Assembly (NCBI RefSeq): GCF_009754945.1
Contig: NZ_WPIN01000020.1
Coordinates: 1-64,000, forward strand
Source: Spirosoma arboris
GTDB lineage: Bacteria; Bacteroidota; Bacteroidia; Cytophagales; Spirosomataceae
Length of the DNA: 64,000 nt
Direction: 5' to 3'
Shown in pieces: positions 8,852 to 18,113 of the stretch. The first letter of the stretch is position 1. The number at the start of each line of letters is the position of its first letter. A program made the translations under genes and the position numbers. The notes beneath the pieces were generated by a model. The model worked only from the letters and a program-made list of their open reading frames with translations, did not search any database and had not been told where the DNA came from.

Positions 8852-11800
8852 ATGAGAAAGGCGGCCCTGACTCATATCTTACTAATGCTAGTTGCCTTTT
8901 ACGCAACGGCGCAAAAGGCAACGTTCGAGTTTTTCACAACCGCCGACGGACTAACAGGAAATCGAACTTCTTCGGTTACTCAAGACGATCAGGGGTTCAT
9001 CTGGTTGGTGAATGATGGCAAAATTCACCGTTATGACGGACGAAATTTTGTTGTGTATCCAGTTCCGAAGAAACTACTAACTAATAAGGAACACTTATTG
9101 GGTTTAGCTTCCTGGCAGGATTCGTTGTTGTTTGTATGGAGCGAGAATTTTCCATTCCTCTTCAATCCCAAAACAGGGAATTGGCAATCCATAAAATTAA
9201 AGGAGAAGGGGACTAAAAACGATGGAAGCCATTTTTGGCAAGGTTTGGGGAGCGAGAATGCTGTAATGAGCAGAGTGAAAAAAGGCTTTGGAGCAGCTTA
9301 TGTCTGGCGTTCTCAGGATAGTCAGTTGGTGCCTGGCCCTCTTTATAAAGCCCCTAGCTTGCTAAACACCTACTATTGGTCTGGTATTGATTCCTTCGAC
9401 TATACAGAGTTAGCTTATCAAGATACGCTATACCACGTAGACAAATCAGGCAGTATTACCAAAGTAACACTACTGGATAATATTTGTACTGACTGCTCTA
9501 ATCTTTGGTTTCAACCTGGTTCGAATGGGACAGTAGTAATGCTGTCAAAAAATCAATTTTATAAGCTGGATAAGGCTAAAAATAGGTTTGTGCCACATCC
9601 TGCCAACCGCTTCCTACATTCAGATAAAGGTTATTTGCTCCGATTTATTTTGGAAAAAAATGGTAGCATCTGGGCTTGTGGTCCCGACAGAAACCTCATT
9701 TATTATGATGTCGAAAAGGATACCCTGTATAATTTTCAGGACGAATTGAAACAGTTACTGCCCCATCGCAATGATTTTATGGGGTTATTTCAAGACAAAA
9801 CCGGGATTATTTGGGTAGATACAAGGTTGGGGTTACTAAAGGTAAGGCCCCGGTATAATCCGTTTGATACGTATCTTAAGGGATTGGATCAATCCAATTC
9901 CTACTATAGTTTCAGAGGATTTACGGAAGATCCACAGGGAATGATATACGGGGTATATTACAATGGAATTGCAAAGTTTGACCCCGCAAAAAAACAACCG
10001 CCACGACTTTATACATTCAATCCGCTTCCCGCCTTATTTGACCTTTCTACAGAAAGGAATATGATCTGGATAAACGGCGGACAGCTATTAGATCCAAAAT
10101 CAGGTAAGGTAACCAATGTGCCAAGTCCATTTCATGAAAATCCACTTATTGACAACGGTTTTTTTGCCAGAGATAAGGATGGGACATTATGGTGGGCTTC
10201 CCATTACGTATTGTATCGATTAACTAAGTCGACAATCGGTTTTTATTGGACGAAGGAATTGACATTGCCGGAGAAAATTTTAAATAGAACTGAGGCACTT
10301 TATTCAGGGATGCAAAGCGGAAAATTATGGCTCAGCTTTAACGGGAAATTACTACAGTACGATCCGAAAACGAAAAAACAGCATTGGCTTGACCCCAAAG
10401 ACTGGGGATTGCCGGTTGCCCGTATCCTGACCATTCAGGAAGATCGGGTCGGGAAACTTTGGCTAGGTACCGATGTGGGTCTTGTTCAGGTTGACCCTGC
10501 CAGGGACATTAGCTGGCACTACACCGTAACTGATGGCTTGCCCAATAATTTTATTTGCGGTATGCTGACCGAAGGCGATTCCTGCCTATGGCTGAGTACG
10601 AATCATGGTCTTTCCCGCTTTCATATCCCAACCAAAACGTTCATCAACTTTTTTGAAGAAGATGGCCTGACTTACAACGAATTCAACTGGAAATCTTATT
10701 TCAAAGCTCGAAATGGCCGACTGTTTTTTGGCGGAATGCGGGGAGTTAATGCCTTTTTTCCTCAGGAGGTGATGAAAGCGTACCGAAACAGGAATCAGGG
10801 AGCCAATATGGTGCTTACGGCATTTGAGTATACAGATGAACGCCGGGATACAGTGATGCGGGAAACTCAATTTACAGCTACTCCCCAAATTGATATCAAT
10901 CACTGGGACTGGTCGTATTCATTTGAATATGCGCTGACGGACTACAAAAATCCGAAAGAAGTAGTCTACAGTTACAAAATGGAAGGCTATAAAGACAGTT
11001 GGTCAATACCTTCTAAATTCAACTTTACTCGATTCAATAGTTTACCTAGCGGACATTATATTTTTCGGGTAAAAGCGCGGGATAGCCAGGGGCGATGGCA
11101 TCCTAATGAATTGGCGGTGAAGGTAGTTGTCTATCCGCCCTGGTGGGCTACCTGGTGGGCTTATGGCACTTACTTTCTGCTGCTTTCTGGCATTTCCTAC
11201 GCCATTTATTCGTTTCTGAAAAATCGTCTGATGCTCCAGAATGAATTACGACTGAAAGCGGAGGAAGCCCGGCAACTGAAAGAACTGGATTTGGTCAAAA
11301 GTCGTCTCTATACGAATCTGACCCACGAATTCAGGACTCCACTTACGGTTATTCTTGGGATGGTCGAGCAAATCCTCGCCCAACCGGAAAAATACCTCGG
11401 AGAGGGAATGCGACTCATCCAGACCAATGGTAGAAATCTGTTGCGACTAATCAATCAATTACTCGACCTATCCAAACTTGAAAATAAATCGTTCCAACTC
11501 AATCTACAGCAGGACGATGTTGTATCCTATCTTCGGTACATCGCTGAATCGTTCCGATCCTACGCCAACAGTCTGAATCTGTCACTCCAGTTTTTTACCA
11601 ATCTGGAATCACTGGTGATGGACTTCGATCCTGAACAACTAAAACAGGTGCTGACCAATCTGATTTCCAATGCCCTCAAATTCACGCCATCAGGAGGGGA
11701 TATCATGGTTCAATTGACAGAGATCGGAGATCAGTTGTGGATTGAAGTCCAGGATACAGGCATTGGCATTGCAGAAGACAAGTTGCCGTATGTATTTGAC

Positions 11801-12850
11801 CGTTTTTATCAGGTTGACAGCTCACATACTCGCCAGAATGAAGGCACTGGTATTGGCCTGGCTCATACACAGGAGTTGGTAAAGTTGATGGGTGGTACCA
11901 TCAGTGTAAAAAGTGAACCTGGTCAGGGAACCACTTTCATAGTTAAGATTCCGGCAACAAAAACTGCCCCAAGAAGTGATGGAATGGCTTTGGGCTATGT
12001 CTCAACAAATGAGATAGTTGCTTCAAATGATTTCCGTGTATTCTCAGATGATACACCCTACACCCTACATCATACAGCCCTACCGCAGCTCCTTCTTATC
12101 GAAGACAATCCTGATGTTGTTAGTTATCTCAAAACCTGTCTCGATGGGTTATATCAATTGGATGTGGCATATAATGGGAAAATCGGTATCGAAAAGGCGC
12201 TCTCGACTATTCCTGACATCATTATCAGCGATATAATGATGCCCGAAAAAGATGGTTATCAGGTTTGTGACACCTTAAAAAACGACGATCGTACCAGTCA
12301 TATTCCAATTATATTGCTAACCGCCAAAGCGGGCGTCGAGGCCAAACTAGCTGGTCTGAAACGAGGTGCAGATGCCTACCTGCTCAAACCGTTCGATAAA
12401 CAGGAGCTACTGATACAACTGGAAGTATTAGTTGAGAGGCAAAAGCGACTGATGGCTCATTTCTCAAAAAACGGTCCTGTTGAAGTACCCCCTCTGTCTC
12501 CAGAAGCTCAACCCGACGAAGCATTTGTGCTGGAGGACGTTTTCGTGAAAAAAGTGCAGGAGATTGTGGCCAAAAATTTTGCCGACGAAGCATTTGGCCT
12601 GACTCAACTTTGCGAGGAAGTCGGCATGGGCCGATCTCAACTGTTCCGCAAAATGAAAGCCTTGATGAATACCACACCTGCCGATTTTATTCGTTCTTAT
12701 CGCCTTGCCAGAGCAAAAACTCTGCTTGAGACCGGTACATTTAGTATCTCGGAAGTGGCCTGGCAAACGGGCTATAAAAGCCCCAGCCATTTTTCGAAAT
12801 CCTTTCAGGAGGAATTTGGGTTCTCACCGAGTGAAATTAGAAATAGCTGA
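8852..12850 (+). CDS. Hybrid two-component system sensor/response regulator (HTCS)
   Basis: 1332 residues, full length for the family. In order: signal peptide; periplasmic two-component propeller repeats at about 25-690 (DDQGFIWLVNDGKIHRYDG); Y_Y_Y domain at about 690-765; membrane helix at about 768-790; histidine kinase with phospho-acceptor H825 (THEFRTPL), N-box LTNLISNALKF at 934-944, and G-boxes DTGIGI and GTGIGL; receiver domain with phospho-acceptor D1127 (IISDIMMPEKDG); and a C-terminal AraC-type helix-turn-helix at about 1226-1330. All catalytic residues look intact. Such proteins usually sense oligosaccharides and switch on SusC/SusD loci, but no SusC/SusD pair is in this window, so the target is elsewhere or is one of the enzyme genes here. 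Confidence 0.95.
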   Translation: MRKAALTHILLMLVAFYATAQKATFEFFTTADGLTGNRTSSVTQDDQGFIWLVNDGKIHRYDGRNFVVYPVPKKLLTNKEHLLGLASWQDSLLFVWSENFPFLFNPKTGNWQSIKLKEKGTKNDGSHFWQGLGSENAVMSRVKKGFGAAYVWRSQDSQLVPGPLYKAPSLLNTYYWSGIDSFDYTELAYQDTLYHVDKSGSITKVTLLDNICTDCSNLWFQPGSNGTVVMLSKNQFYKLDKAKNRFVPHPANRFLHSDKGYLLRFILEKNGSIWACGPDRNLIYYDVEKDTLYNFQDELKQLLPHRNDFMGLFQDKTGIIWVDTRLGLLKVRPRYNPFDTYLKGLDQSNSYYSFRGFTEDPQGMIYGVYYNGIAKFDPAKKQPPRLYTFNPLPALFDLSTERNMIWINGGQLLDPKSGKVTNVPSPFHENPLIDNGFFARDKDGTLWWASHYVLYRLTKSTIGFYWTKELTLPEKILNRTEALYSGMQSGKLWLSFNGKLLQYDPKTKKQHWLDPKDWGLPVARILTIQEDRVGKLWLGTDVGLVQVDPARDISWHYTVTDGLPNNFICGMLTEGDSCLWLSTNHGLSRFHIPTKTFINFFEEDGLTYNEFNWKSYFKARNGRLFFGGMRGVNAFFPQEVMKAYRNRNQGANMVLTAFEYTDERRDTVMRETQFTATPQIDINHWDWSYSFEYALTDYKNPKEVVYSYKMEGYKDSWSIPSKFNFTRFNSLPSGHYIFRVKARDSQGRWHPNELAVKVVVYPPWWATWWAYGTYFLLLSGISYAIYSFLKNRLMLQNELRLKAEEARQLKELDLVKSRLYTNLTHEFRTPLTVILGMVEQILAQPEKYLGEGMRLIQTNGRNLLRLINQLLDLSKLENKSFQLNLQQDDVVSYLRYIAESFRSYANSLNLSLQFFTNLESLVMDFDPEQLKQVLTNLISNALKFTPSGGDIMVQLTEIGDQLWIEVQDTGIGIAEDKLPYVFDRFYQVDSSHTRQNEGTGIGLAHTQELVKLMGGTISVKSEPGQGTTFIVKIPATKTAPRSDGMALGYVSTNEIVASNDFRVFSDDTPYTLHHTALPQLLLIEDNPDVVSYLKTCLDGLYQLDVAYNGKIGIEKALSTIPDIIISDIMMPEKDGYQVCDTLKNDDRTSHIPIILLTAKAGVEAKLAGLKRGADAYLLKPFDKQELLIQLEVLVERQKRLMAHFSKNGPVEVPPLSPEAQPDEAFVLEDVFVKKVQEIVAKNFADEAFGLTQLCEEVGMGRSQLFRKMKALMNTTPADFIRSYRLARAKTLLETGTFSISEVAWQTGYKSPSHFSKSFQEEFGFSPSEIRNS

Positions 12851-12853
12851 TTA

Positions 12854-12917
12854 TAAGCAAAAAAAATACGGTTTCATTAGCTACTAGTAGCTAATGAAAC
12901 CGTATTTTTTTTGCTTA
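12854..12917. terminator. Perfect 64-bp palindrome after the hybrid regulator gene
   Basis: Two 32-nt arms (12854-12885 and 12886-12917) are exactly complementary with no spacer. They include an A8 run on one side and a T8 run on the other. It begins four bases after the regulator stop codon. It would act as a rho-independent terminator in both directions, though the stem is far longer than most terminators. Confidence 0.75.
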
Positions 12918-13058
12918 ATGGAACGAATAGACACGAATTTGGGACGAATTGACCAGTCATTTAAGCCTGGTACACTCAACTTTGCACCGGTATCGCTAAA
13001 AGAAAAGAAGTTGATCCAGGCTTATTTCATACCTCCTGGCATTGCTTACCAGTTTTAA
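12918..13058 (+). CDS. Possible 46-residue small protein
   Basis: An ATG directly abutting the palindrome opens a 46-codon frame (MERIDTNLGRIDQ... to ...IPPGIAYQF) ending in TAA. It has mixed charge, no membrane segment and no recognised motif. The following gene starts 30 bases later on the same strand. It may be a real small gene, a remnant of the end of a longer one, or chance. Confidence 0.3.
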   Translation: MERIDTNLGRIDQSFKPGTLNFAPVSLKEKKLIQAYFIPPGIAYQF

Positions 13059-13088
13059 ATCAATGTCCAAAAGTCCCCACCCCAAATC

Positions 13089-13454
13089 ATGAAAACTAGT
13101 TCACTATTTGATGATGGCCGTGCCAATACGGTTTCAGGCATATTAATAAATTGGCTTGATGCCATAGAGCACTTTTATTCAAACTATAAAGCACTCTCAT
13201 TTCTATCGGAGAGCAAAGCAGGACGCTCTTATTTACATCCACAAAACCAATTCATTGGTCAATGCCCCATTCGCCGAATAAATCTGCTAATGCTGCAATT
13301 CGACAAGCAAATTACCGTACTGCATAAAGATATAGATTCATCTACCAGTGCGCCTTCCAATTATCGTCTCTTAATCGCTCATACCCAACTCCTGAACGAG
13401 TTGAACCGTCAGGCCCAGGAACTTCTATTGCTGGCAGCAGTTAGCAATGACTAA
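13089..13454 (+). CDS. Hypothetical protein
   Basis: 121 residues, no signal peptide or membrane segment, probably all-helical (INWLDAIEHFYSNYKALSFL, LLIAHTQLLNELNRQAQELLLLAAV). No family recognised. It precedes the BLUF-like gene by 114 bases on the same strand, which makes a functional link possible but unproven. Confidence 0.5.
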   Translation: MKTSSLFDDGRANTVSGILINWLDAIEHFYSNYKALSFLSESKAGRSYLHPQNQFIGQCPIRRINLLMLQFDKQITVLHKDIDSSTSAPSNYRLLIAHTQLLNELNRQAQELLLLAAVSND

Positions 13455-13568
13455 GATTACGTATATAGGTCATAGTGCCTAATTTACTAGCTCACTTCTT
13501 TTGTCCAGTAGTACCTCGCCAATCGCCGGGTTGCCTATCTAATCCATAATACACTTTATTTTATTAGC

Positions 13569-13991
13569 ATGAAATGCTGTATCGTTTATACCAGCTGTTT
13601 CCGCGATTTGTTGTCAATCAGTGAATTAACCCAAATGCGGTGCCAGGGTCAACGCACTAATCAGGCATTAGGGATAACGGGTGTTCTACTCTATTGCAAT
13701 GGGAGCGTTATACACGTATTGGAGGGTTCGGAAGCAATTGTAGAGAGACAATATAAAATTTCCCAGAAAGATTACCGACAAAGCCTTATAATCCAATTGT
13801 ACAAAAGACCGATTGAGCACCGCTGTTTTTCGAACTGGTCAATGGGATACAAAACTTCATCTGTAAGCGAGTTTACTCATTTAATGGATTTGCTCCCATT
13901 TTTAAAAGACCCCTACTTCCCGTGGCCAAAGCAGGATAATGACGTTCTGTCTTTATTGCAAATCTTTTATCTAACCAATTATCGAAACTGA
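13569..13991 (+). CDS. BLUF-domain protein lacking the photoactive glutamine
   Basis: 140 residues, consisting of a BLUF fold (blue-light sensing using FAD) and a short helical tail. Conserved points are Tyr7 (IVYTS), the Asn in RTNQALGITG, the strand ending VLEG, and the WSMG motif. In the family the strand before LEG reads as F/Q/x-LEG with an invariant Gln that rearranges on illumination. Here that position is His49 (codon CAC in SVIHVLEG). Flavin binding may remain while photochemistry is altered or lost. It has no output domain, so it would act through a partner protein. The upstream gene is a small helical protein. Confidence 0.75.
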   Translation: MKCCIVYTSCFRDLLSISELTQMRCQGQRTNQALGITGVLLYCNGSVIHVLEGSEAIVERQYKISQKDYRQSLIIQLYKRPIEHRCFSNWSMGYKTSSVSEFTHLMDLLPFLKDPYFPWPKQDNDVLSLLQIFYLTNYRN

Positions 13992-14044
13992 AAGACAAGC
14001 GAGTGAAAAGCTAGTCTAGGTGCAGCCAGGCAAAGATTCAGTAG

Positions 14045-14176
14045 GTTGCTGGTGGCTTGCCTGCTTACGCTACTCCAGTCTTATGGGATTCTCTGGATTA
14101 TATCCTGATAGAAACAGCGGTAACCGCCGTGGTCGCGTTAGCCGTTTATCTGATCAACCGAAAGTTGATAAGTTAG
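14045..14176 (+). pseudogene. Start-less reading frame ending in a membrane helix (possible gene remnant)
   Basis: An open frame begins after a TAG at 14042 and ends at TAG 14174. It encodes LPAYATPVLWDSLDY followed by a hydrophobic helix (ILIETAVTAVVALAVYLI) and a basic tail NRKLIS, which is a protein-like pattern. There is no ATG; a TTG at 14057 is the only plausible start. It could be the decayed end of a membrane-protein gene lost upstream of the lut genes, or a small membrane protein. Confidence 0.25.
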
Positions 14177-14242
14177 TAAGATAGCCGACTTCACAGCTTT
14201 AGAGGATAATACGCCTACTAACGCTGATCTATATTTCCCTCT

Positions 14243-14980
14243 ATGAGAGTCGGACTTTTTATTCCCTGCTACGTAAATCAGTTTTATCCGCAGGCAGCGA
14301 TTGCTACGTTGCAATTGCTGCGAAAACTTGGGGTCGACGTGGTTTATCCGCCCAGGCAAACCTGTTGTGGACAACCCATGGCCAACTCGGGATTTGAACA
14401 TCTTACACAGGAATGTAATGATCTTTTTCTGGAAAACTTTTCCGGATTTGATTACATCGTAGCCCCTTCTGCCAGTTGCGTTCTGCATGTGAAGCAGCAC
14501 TTACATTCGGCTACTGATCCGGCTCTGGCAGATCGAATTCGATCAAGCGTGTATGAATTGGTCGAGTTTTTAACCGATGTCCTGAAAGTAGACAATCTGA
14601 AAGCTCGTTTCCCGCACAAAGTGGGTATTCATCAGAGTTGCCACGGGTTGCGGGGGTTGTACCTGGCTCAGATGAGCGAACTCAATGCGTTGCCTTTTTC
14701 TAAACCAGTCCATTTACTAAACATGGTAGACGGCCTGGAACTGGTTACGCTGGATCGCCCGGATGAGTGCTGCGGCTTTGGCGGAACCTTTTGTGTAGCC
14801 GAGGAAGCCGTGTCTGTAAAAATGGGGAAAGATCGGGTTACCGATCATACAAAAAATGGCGCGGAGTACATTACGTCCGTCGATCTTTCCTGCCTGATGC
14901 ACCTGGAAGGAATTCTACAGCGGAATAAAAGCGCCGTAAAAGCCGTACATATTGCTGAAATTCTAAACTCGACCTTGTGA
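14243..14980 (+). CDS. lutA: L-lactate oxidation (Fe-S)-binding protein LutA
   Basis: 245 residues, normal for LutA. Two cysteine-rich CCG domains are present, with motifs TCCGQP (C41, C42) and DECCGFGG (C176, C177), which bind iron-sulfur clusters or a flavin/quinone-linked centre in this family. It is part of the cytoplasmic LutABC complex that oxidises L-lactate to pyruvate. Its stop codon overlaps the start of lutB (TGATG). No lactate permease or GntR-type LutR gene is adjacent, which is unusual compared with Bacillus. Confidence 0.92.
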   Translation: MRVGLFIPCYVNQFYPQAAIATLQLLRKLGVDVVYPPRQTCCGQPMANSGFEHLTQECNDLFLENFSGFDYIVAPSASCVLHVKQHLHSATDPALADRIRSSVYELVEFLTDVLKVDNLKARFPHKVGIHQSCHGLRGLYLAQMSELNALPFSKPVHLLNMVDGLELVTLDRPDECCGFGGTFCVAEEAVSVKMGKDRVTDHTKNGAEYITSVDLSCLMHLEGILQRNKSAVKAVHIAEILNSTL

Positions 14981-16353
14981 TGGAAAAACAGACAAAGGAT
15001 CACGCTGCCCTGGCCGAAGCGTTTATCCAGGATGAGGAGCATGTCAACTGGCACGATGGGGCGCTCTGGTGGATACGGCAAAAACGGGATATTGCGTCTA
15101 AGCAAATTCCGGAGTGGGAAGCCTTACGGGAAGCGGCATCCCAGATAAAAAGCAACGTGTTATCTAATCTACACGACTACCTGGTGCAGTTCGAGGCCAA
15201 TGCGATCAAGAACGGAATAAAGGTGCACTGGGCGGCTGATGCCGAAGAACATAATGCCATTGTTTATTCTATTTTGAAAGAAAAGGACATTCGCCAGATG
15301 GTCAAGAGCAAATCGATGCTTACCGAAGAATGTCATCTGAACGAATACCTGATTGAACGGGGCGTCGACGTTATCAACTCCGATCTGGGGGAATACATTC
15401 AGCAACTGGATAACGAACCACCCAGCCATATTGTGCTACCCTGCATTCATAAGCGAAAGGAAGAAATTGGGGAGCTTTTCCATGAACATCTGGGAACAGA
15501 AAAAGGAGTATCGGATCCCACCTTGTTAACTCGGGTTGCCCGTGGTCACTTACGTAACGTTTTCGTTACCAGACGGGCTGCACTGACGGGGGTGAATTTT
15601 GCCGTAGCAGAAACCGGCGAATACGTGGTATGTACCAACGAAGGAAATGCCGACATGGGTGCTCATTTATCTGAAGTGCAGATTGCTTCGATGGGACTCG
15701 AAAAGATCGTTCCCCTAAAGAAACACCTGGGCGTTTTTCTGCGACTACTGGCCAGAAGTGCAACCGGCCAGCCGATCACCATCTACTCCAGTCATTTTAA
15801 AAAACCGCGCGAAGGTCAGGAAATGCACCTGATTCTGGTCGACTATGGTCGCAGTCGCCAGCTGGGTCGGCCCGAATTTCGGGATTCGTTAAAGTGTATT
15901 CGTTGTGGAGCCTGTATGAACACCTGTCCGGTGTATCGGAAGAGTGGCGGATTAAGTTACCACAACACTATTTCCGGACCTATCGGAGCCATTCTGGCAC
16001 CTAACCTGGACATGAAAAAACATGCTGATCTTCCCTTCGCGTCGACGCTTTGCGGCTCCTGTTCAAATGTGTGCCCTGTAAAAATCAATATTCATGATCA
16101 ACTGTATCAATGGCGGCAGGTGATTGTCCGGGAAGGCTATGCGGCTAATACCAAAGTGTTGAGTATGAAGGCTATGGCCTGGACGTTATCCTCGCCGACG
16201 TCATACTCTACAATGGGGAGAGCCGGGCGATGGGTTTTAAATAATATTCCATTTGCGGTCAATAATAAATTCAATCCCTGGTATAAACAACGGGAAATGC
16301 CTGATGGCCCGAAAGAGTCATTTGGCGAATGGTATGCCAAAAACAACGGCTAG
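14980..16353 (+). CDS. lutB: Lactate utilization iron-sulfur protein LutB
   Basis: 457 residues from the ATG at 14980, which overlaps the lutA stop. A GTG one codon earlier is less likely. The N-terminal two thirds is the LUD domain (residues about 60-290, LTGVNFAVAETG). The C-terminus carries two ferredoxin-like cysteine sets: C306, C309, C312, C316 (CIRCGACMNTCP) and C358, C361, C365 (CGSCSNVCP). It moves electrons from lactate with LutA and LutC. The gap to lutC (132 bp) contains a hairpin repeat. Confidence 0.93.
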   Translation: MEKQTKDHAALAEAFIQDEEHVNWHDGALWWIRQKRDIASKQIPEWEALREAASQIKSNVLSNLHDYLVQFEANAIKNGIKVHWAADAEEHNAIVYSILKEKDIRQMVKSKSMLTEECHLNEYLIERGVDVINSDLGEYIQQLDNEPPSHIVLPCIHKRKEEIGELFHEHLGTEKGVSDPTLLTRVARGHLRNVFVTRRAALTGVNFAVAETGEYVVCTNEGNADMGAHLSEVQIASMGLEKIVPLKKHLGVFLRLLARSATGQPITIYSSHFKKPREGQEMHLILVDYGRSRQLGRPEFRDSLKCIRCGACMNTCPVYRKSGGLSYHNTISGPIGAILAPNLDMKKHADLPFASTLCGSCSNVCPVKINIHDQLYQWRQVIVREGYAANTKVLSMKAMAWTLSSPTSYSTMGRAGRWVLNNIPFAVNNKFNPWYKQREMPDGPKESFGEWYAKNNG

Positions 16354-16390
16354 ACCAATGAAGAGGGGAGTCATTCGAAATAGATTGTTT

Positions 16391-16463
16391 TTTTTCGACA
16401 GGATTGACAGGATAAAACAGGATTGGAGAATAGAAAGAATCCTGTTTTTATCCTGTCGAAAAA
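16391..16463. repeat. Intergenic hairpin repeat between lutB and lutC
   Basis: The left arm has CGACAGGAT (16396-16404), a near-copy TGACAGGAT (16405-16413) and AAAACAGGATT. The right arm (16438-16458) is complementary except for the 9-nt duplicate and one A. T5 and A5 runs flank it. It probably forms a stable hairpin in the lut transcript and resembles dispersed palindromic elements. Confidence 0.65.
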
Positions 16464-16485
16464 CCTTTAACCAACGAAAACCGGA

Positions 16486-17070
16486 ATGAGTATCCGCGAA
16501 AATATATTAGCCGCTGTGTTGAAAAATCAGCCACCAGCCAGCCCATTACCTGATATTGATTCTTTTAAGGGCGACGCCCAGGATATTATCAGTACGTACT
16601 GCGATGTTTTTACCAGCATTGGTGGACAGGTATTCGTAGTAAAGAATTTTACAGAGGTTGCCGCGCTCATCAAAAAAAACTTCGACTCCACGAAGCGTAT
16701 TGTTACGACTTTGTCGGAGTTGAGTGATGTGTTTGAATTGCTCTCAACTTCCGTTGATCCGCATACCTTCAATGATGTTGAACTAGCCATCATTAAAGCT
16801 GAACTCGCTGTCGCTGAGAATGGAGCGGTTTGGCTCCCAGAACAGCGGATGGGCCAACGAATCATTCCCTACATCTGTCAGCATTTAGCCGTAATCGTAC
16901 CGGCCGAAACCATCGTTCCTACACTGCATGAAGCGTATCGTCAAATTGGAGAAGGGCAATACGGTTTCGGTGCGTTTATTGGGGGACCATCCAAGACGGC
17001 AGATATTGAACAGGCATTAGTGTTGGGAGCGCATGGACCCATTACCATGACGGTTTTCGTTCTGAAATAG
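16486..17070 (+). CDS. lutC: Lactate utilization protein LutC
   Basis: 194 residues, a stand-alone LUD-domain protein (LutC/YkgG family). Family-typical blocks are ELAVAENGAVWLPEQ, the HLAVIVPAETIVP strand and the C-terminal FIGGPSKTADIEQALVLGAHGP. It is the third component of L-lactate oxidation with LutA and LutB. It lies 132 bp after lutB behind the repeat hairpin, so its expression may be tuned separately from lutAB. Confidence 0.93.
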   Translation: MSIRENILAAVLKNQPPASPLPDIDSFKGDAQDIISTYCDVFTSIGGQVFVVKNFTEVAALIKKNFDSTKRIVTTLSELSDVFELLSTSVDPHTFNDVELAIIKAELAVAENGAVWLPEQRMGQRIIPYICQHLAVIVPAETIVPTLHEAYRQIGEGQYGFGAFIGGPSKTADIEQALVLGAHGPITMTVFVLK

Positions 17071-17140
17071 AATAATGACTCGCCTGTCCCCATTTAATTC
17101 CGCCTTGTCGTTTATCCGTAAAACAACGTACGTTTGCTGT

Positions 17141-18094
17141 ATGAGAAATAACCTCATTATTCACTTGTTTTTTGTCCTTTTGTTAGTGCTTTGTCGGGCC
17201 GTTCATGCGCAACCTTCCCCAGACATATATCCGTCCCGGCAGTTACTGCTACGTGACGAGGGCCTCTCCAAATTGAACTACATAGACTTGGCGCATCCCG
17301 AACGAAACTACTTCGTATCCGTTCCGGCGGGTCGGGATTTACAACTGATTGGCCAGGGTCGGGTGATGATTGGCACCGGCAAAGGCTACGAAGAACGAGA
17401 CATTAAAACGGGTGCCAAAGTAGCCGAACTGACTACGTTCGACGGTACTATTGCCGCCCGACGTTTACGCAATGGAAATACGATGCTCGTGGGCTTAAAC
17501 TGGCAGCAGAAAAAAGGCATCGTCCTCATTGAGCTGGATAAAAACCTGACACAGAAACGAATCATTAATTACCCTGACTTTACCTATGTTCGGCTGATTC
17601 GGGAAACAGTTGACGGTAATTTCCTGATTACGTCCAATGATCAGGTCTTTGAAGGCAAACCAGATGGCTCTATCCTATGGCAGGCACAGCTTGCGAAACA
17701 GGCCAAAGCTCAACATGCCTGGCAGGCGCAGCGACTGGGTAATGGCCATACGCTGGTAAGTGGTGGCTATTCAGGCAATTTTCAGCGATTCGACCAGAAA
17801 GGGGTTTTGGTGGATAGCGTCAGTGGGCCGCCAGTTGTACATCCAGATTTTTTTGCTGGTTTTCAGATATTGAAAAATGGGAACTGGGTAGTCGCCAATT
17901 GGCAGGGACACGGTCCCGGACACGGGGCAAGTGGTACGCAGGTGCTGGAATATACTTCAGCCGGCAAGCTGGTCTGGTCTTGGAAACAAGATCCCAACCA
18001 GCAGTCGTCTATACAGGGCGTTTTGGTATTGGATGGCTTGGATATAAACCGCCTGCATGTGGAAGATGCACAAGGACGGTTGGTACCTAATTGA
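17141..18094 (+). CDS. Exported beta-propeller protein of unknown function
   Basis: 317 residues from the ATG at 17141, which opens on a signal peptide (LFFVLLLVLCRAVHAQ). An earlier in-frame start at 17075 would put 22 polar residues before the signal. Repeated blades follow the form RNGNTMLVG, DGNFLITSND, GNGHTLVSGGY, KNGNWVVANW, as in arylsulfotransferase- and PQQ-like propellers. No catalytic histidines of AssT are obvious. It starts 70 bases after lutC on the same strand and may be co-transcribed; its role is unknown. Confidence 0.7.
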   Translation: MRNNLIIHLFFVLLLVLCRAVHAQPSPDIYPSRQLLLRDEGLSKLNYIDLAHPERNYFVSVPAGRDLQLIGQGRVMIGTGKGYEERDIKTGAKVAELTTFDGTIAARRLRNGNTMLVGLNWQQKKGIVLIELDKNLTQKRIINYPDFTYVRLIRETVDGNFLITSNDQVFEGKPDGSILWQAQLAKQAKAQHAWQAQRLGNGHTLVSGGYSGNFQRFDQKGVLVDSVSGPPVVHPDFFAGFQILKNGNWVVANWQGHGPGHGASGTQVLEYTSAGKLVWSWKQDPNQQSSIQGVLVLDGLDINRLHVEDAQGRLVPN

Positions 18095-18113
18095 AAAACT
18101 TAAGCATCCCAGC

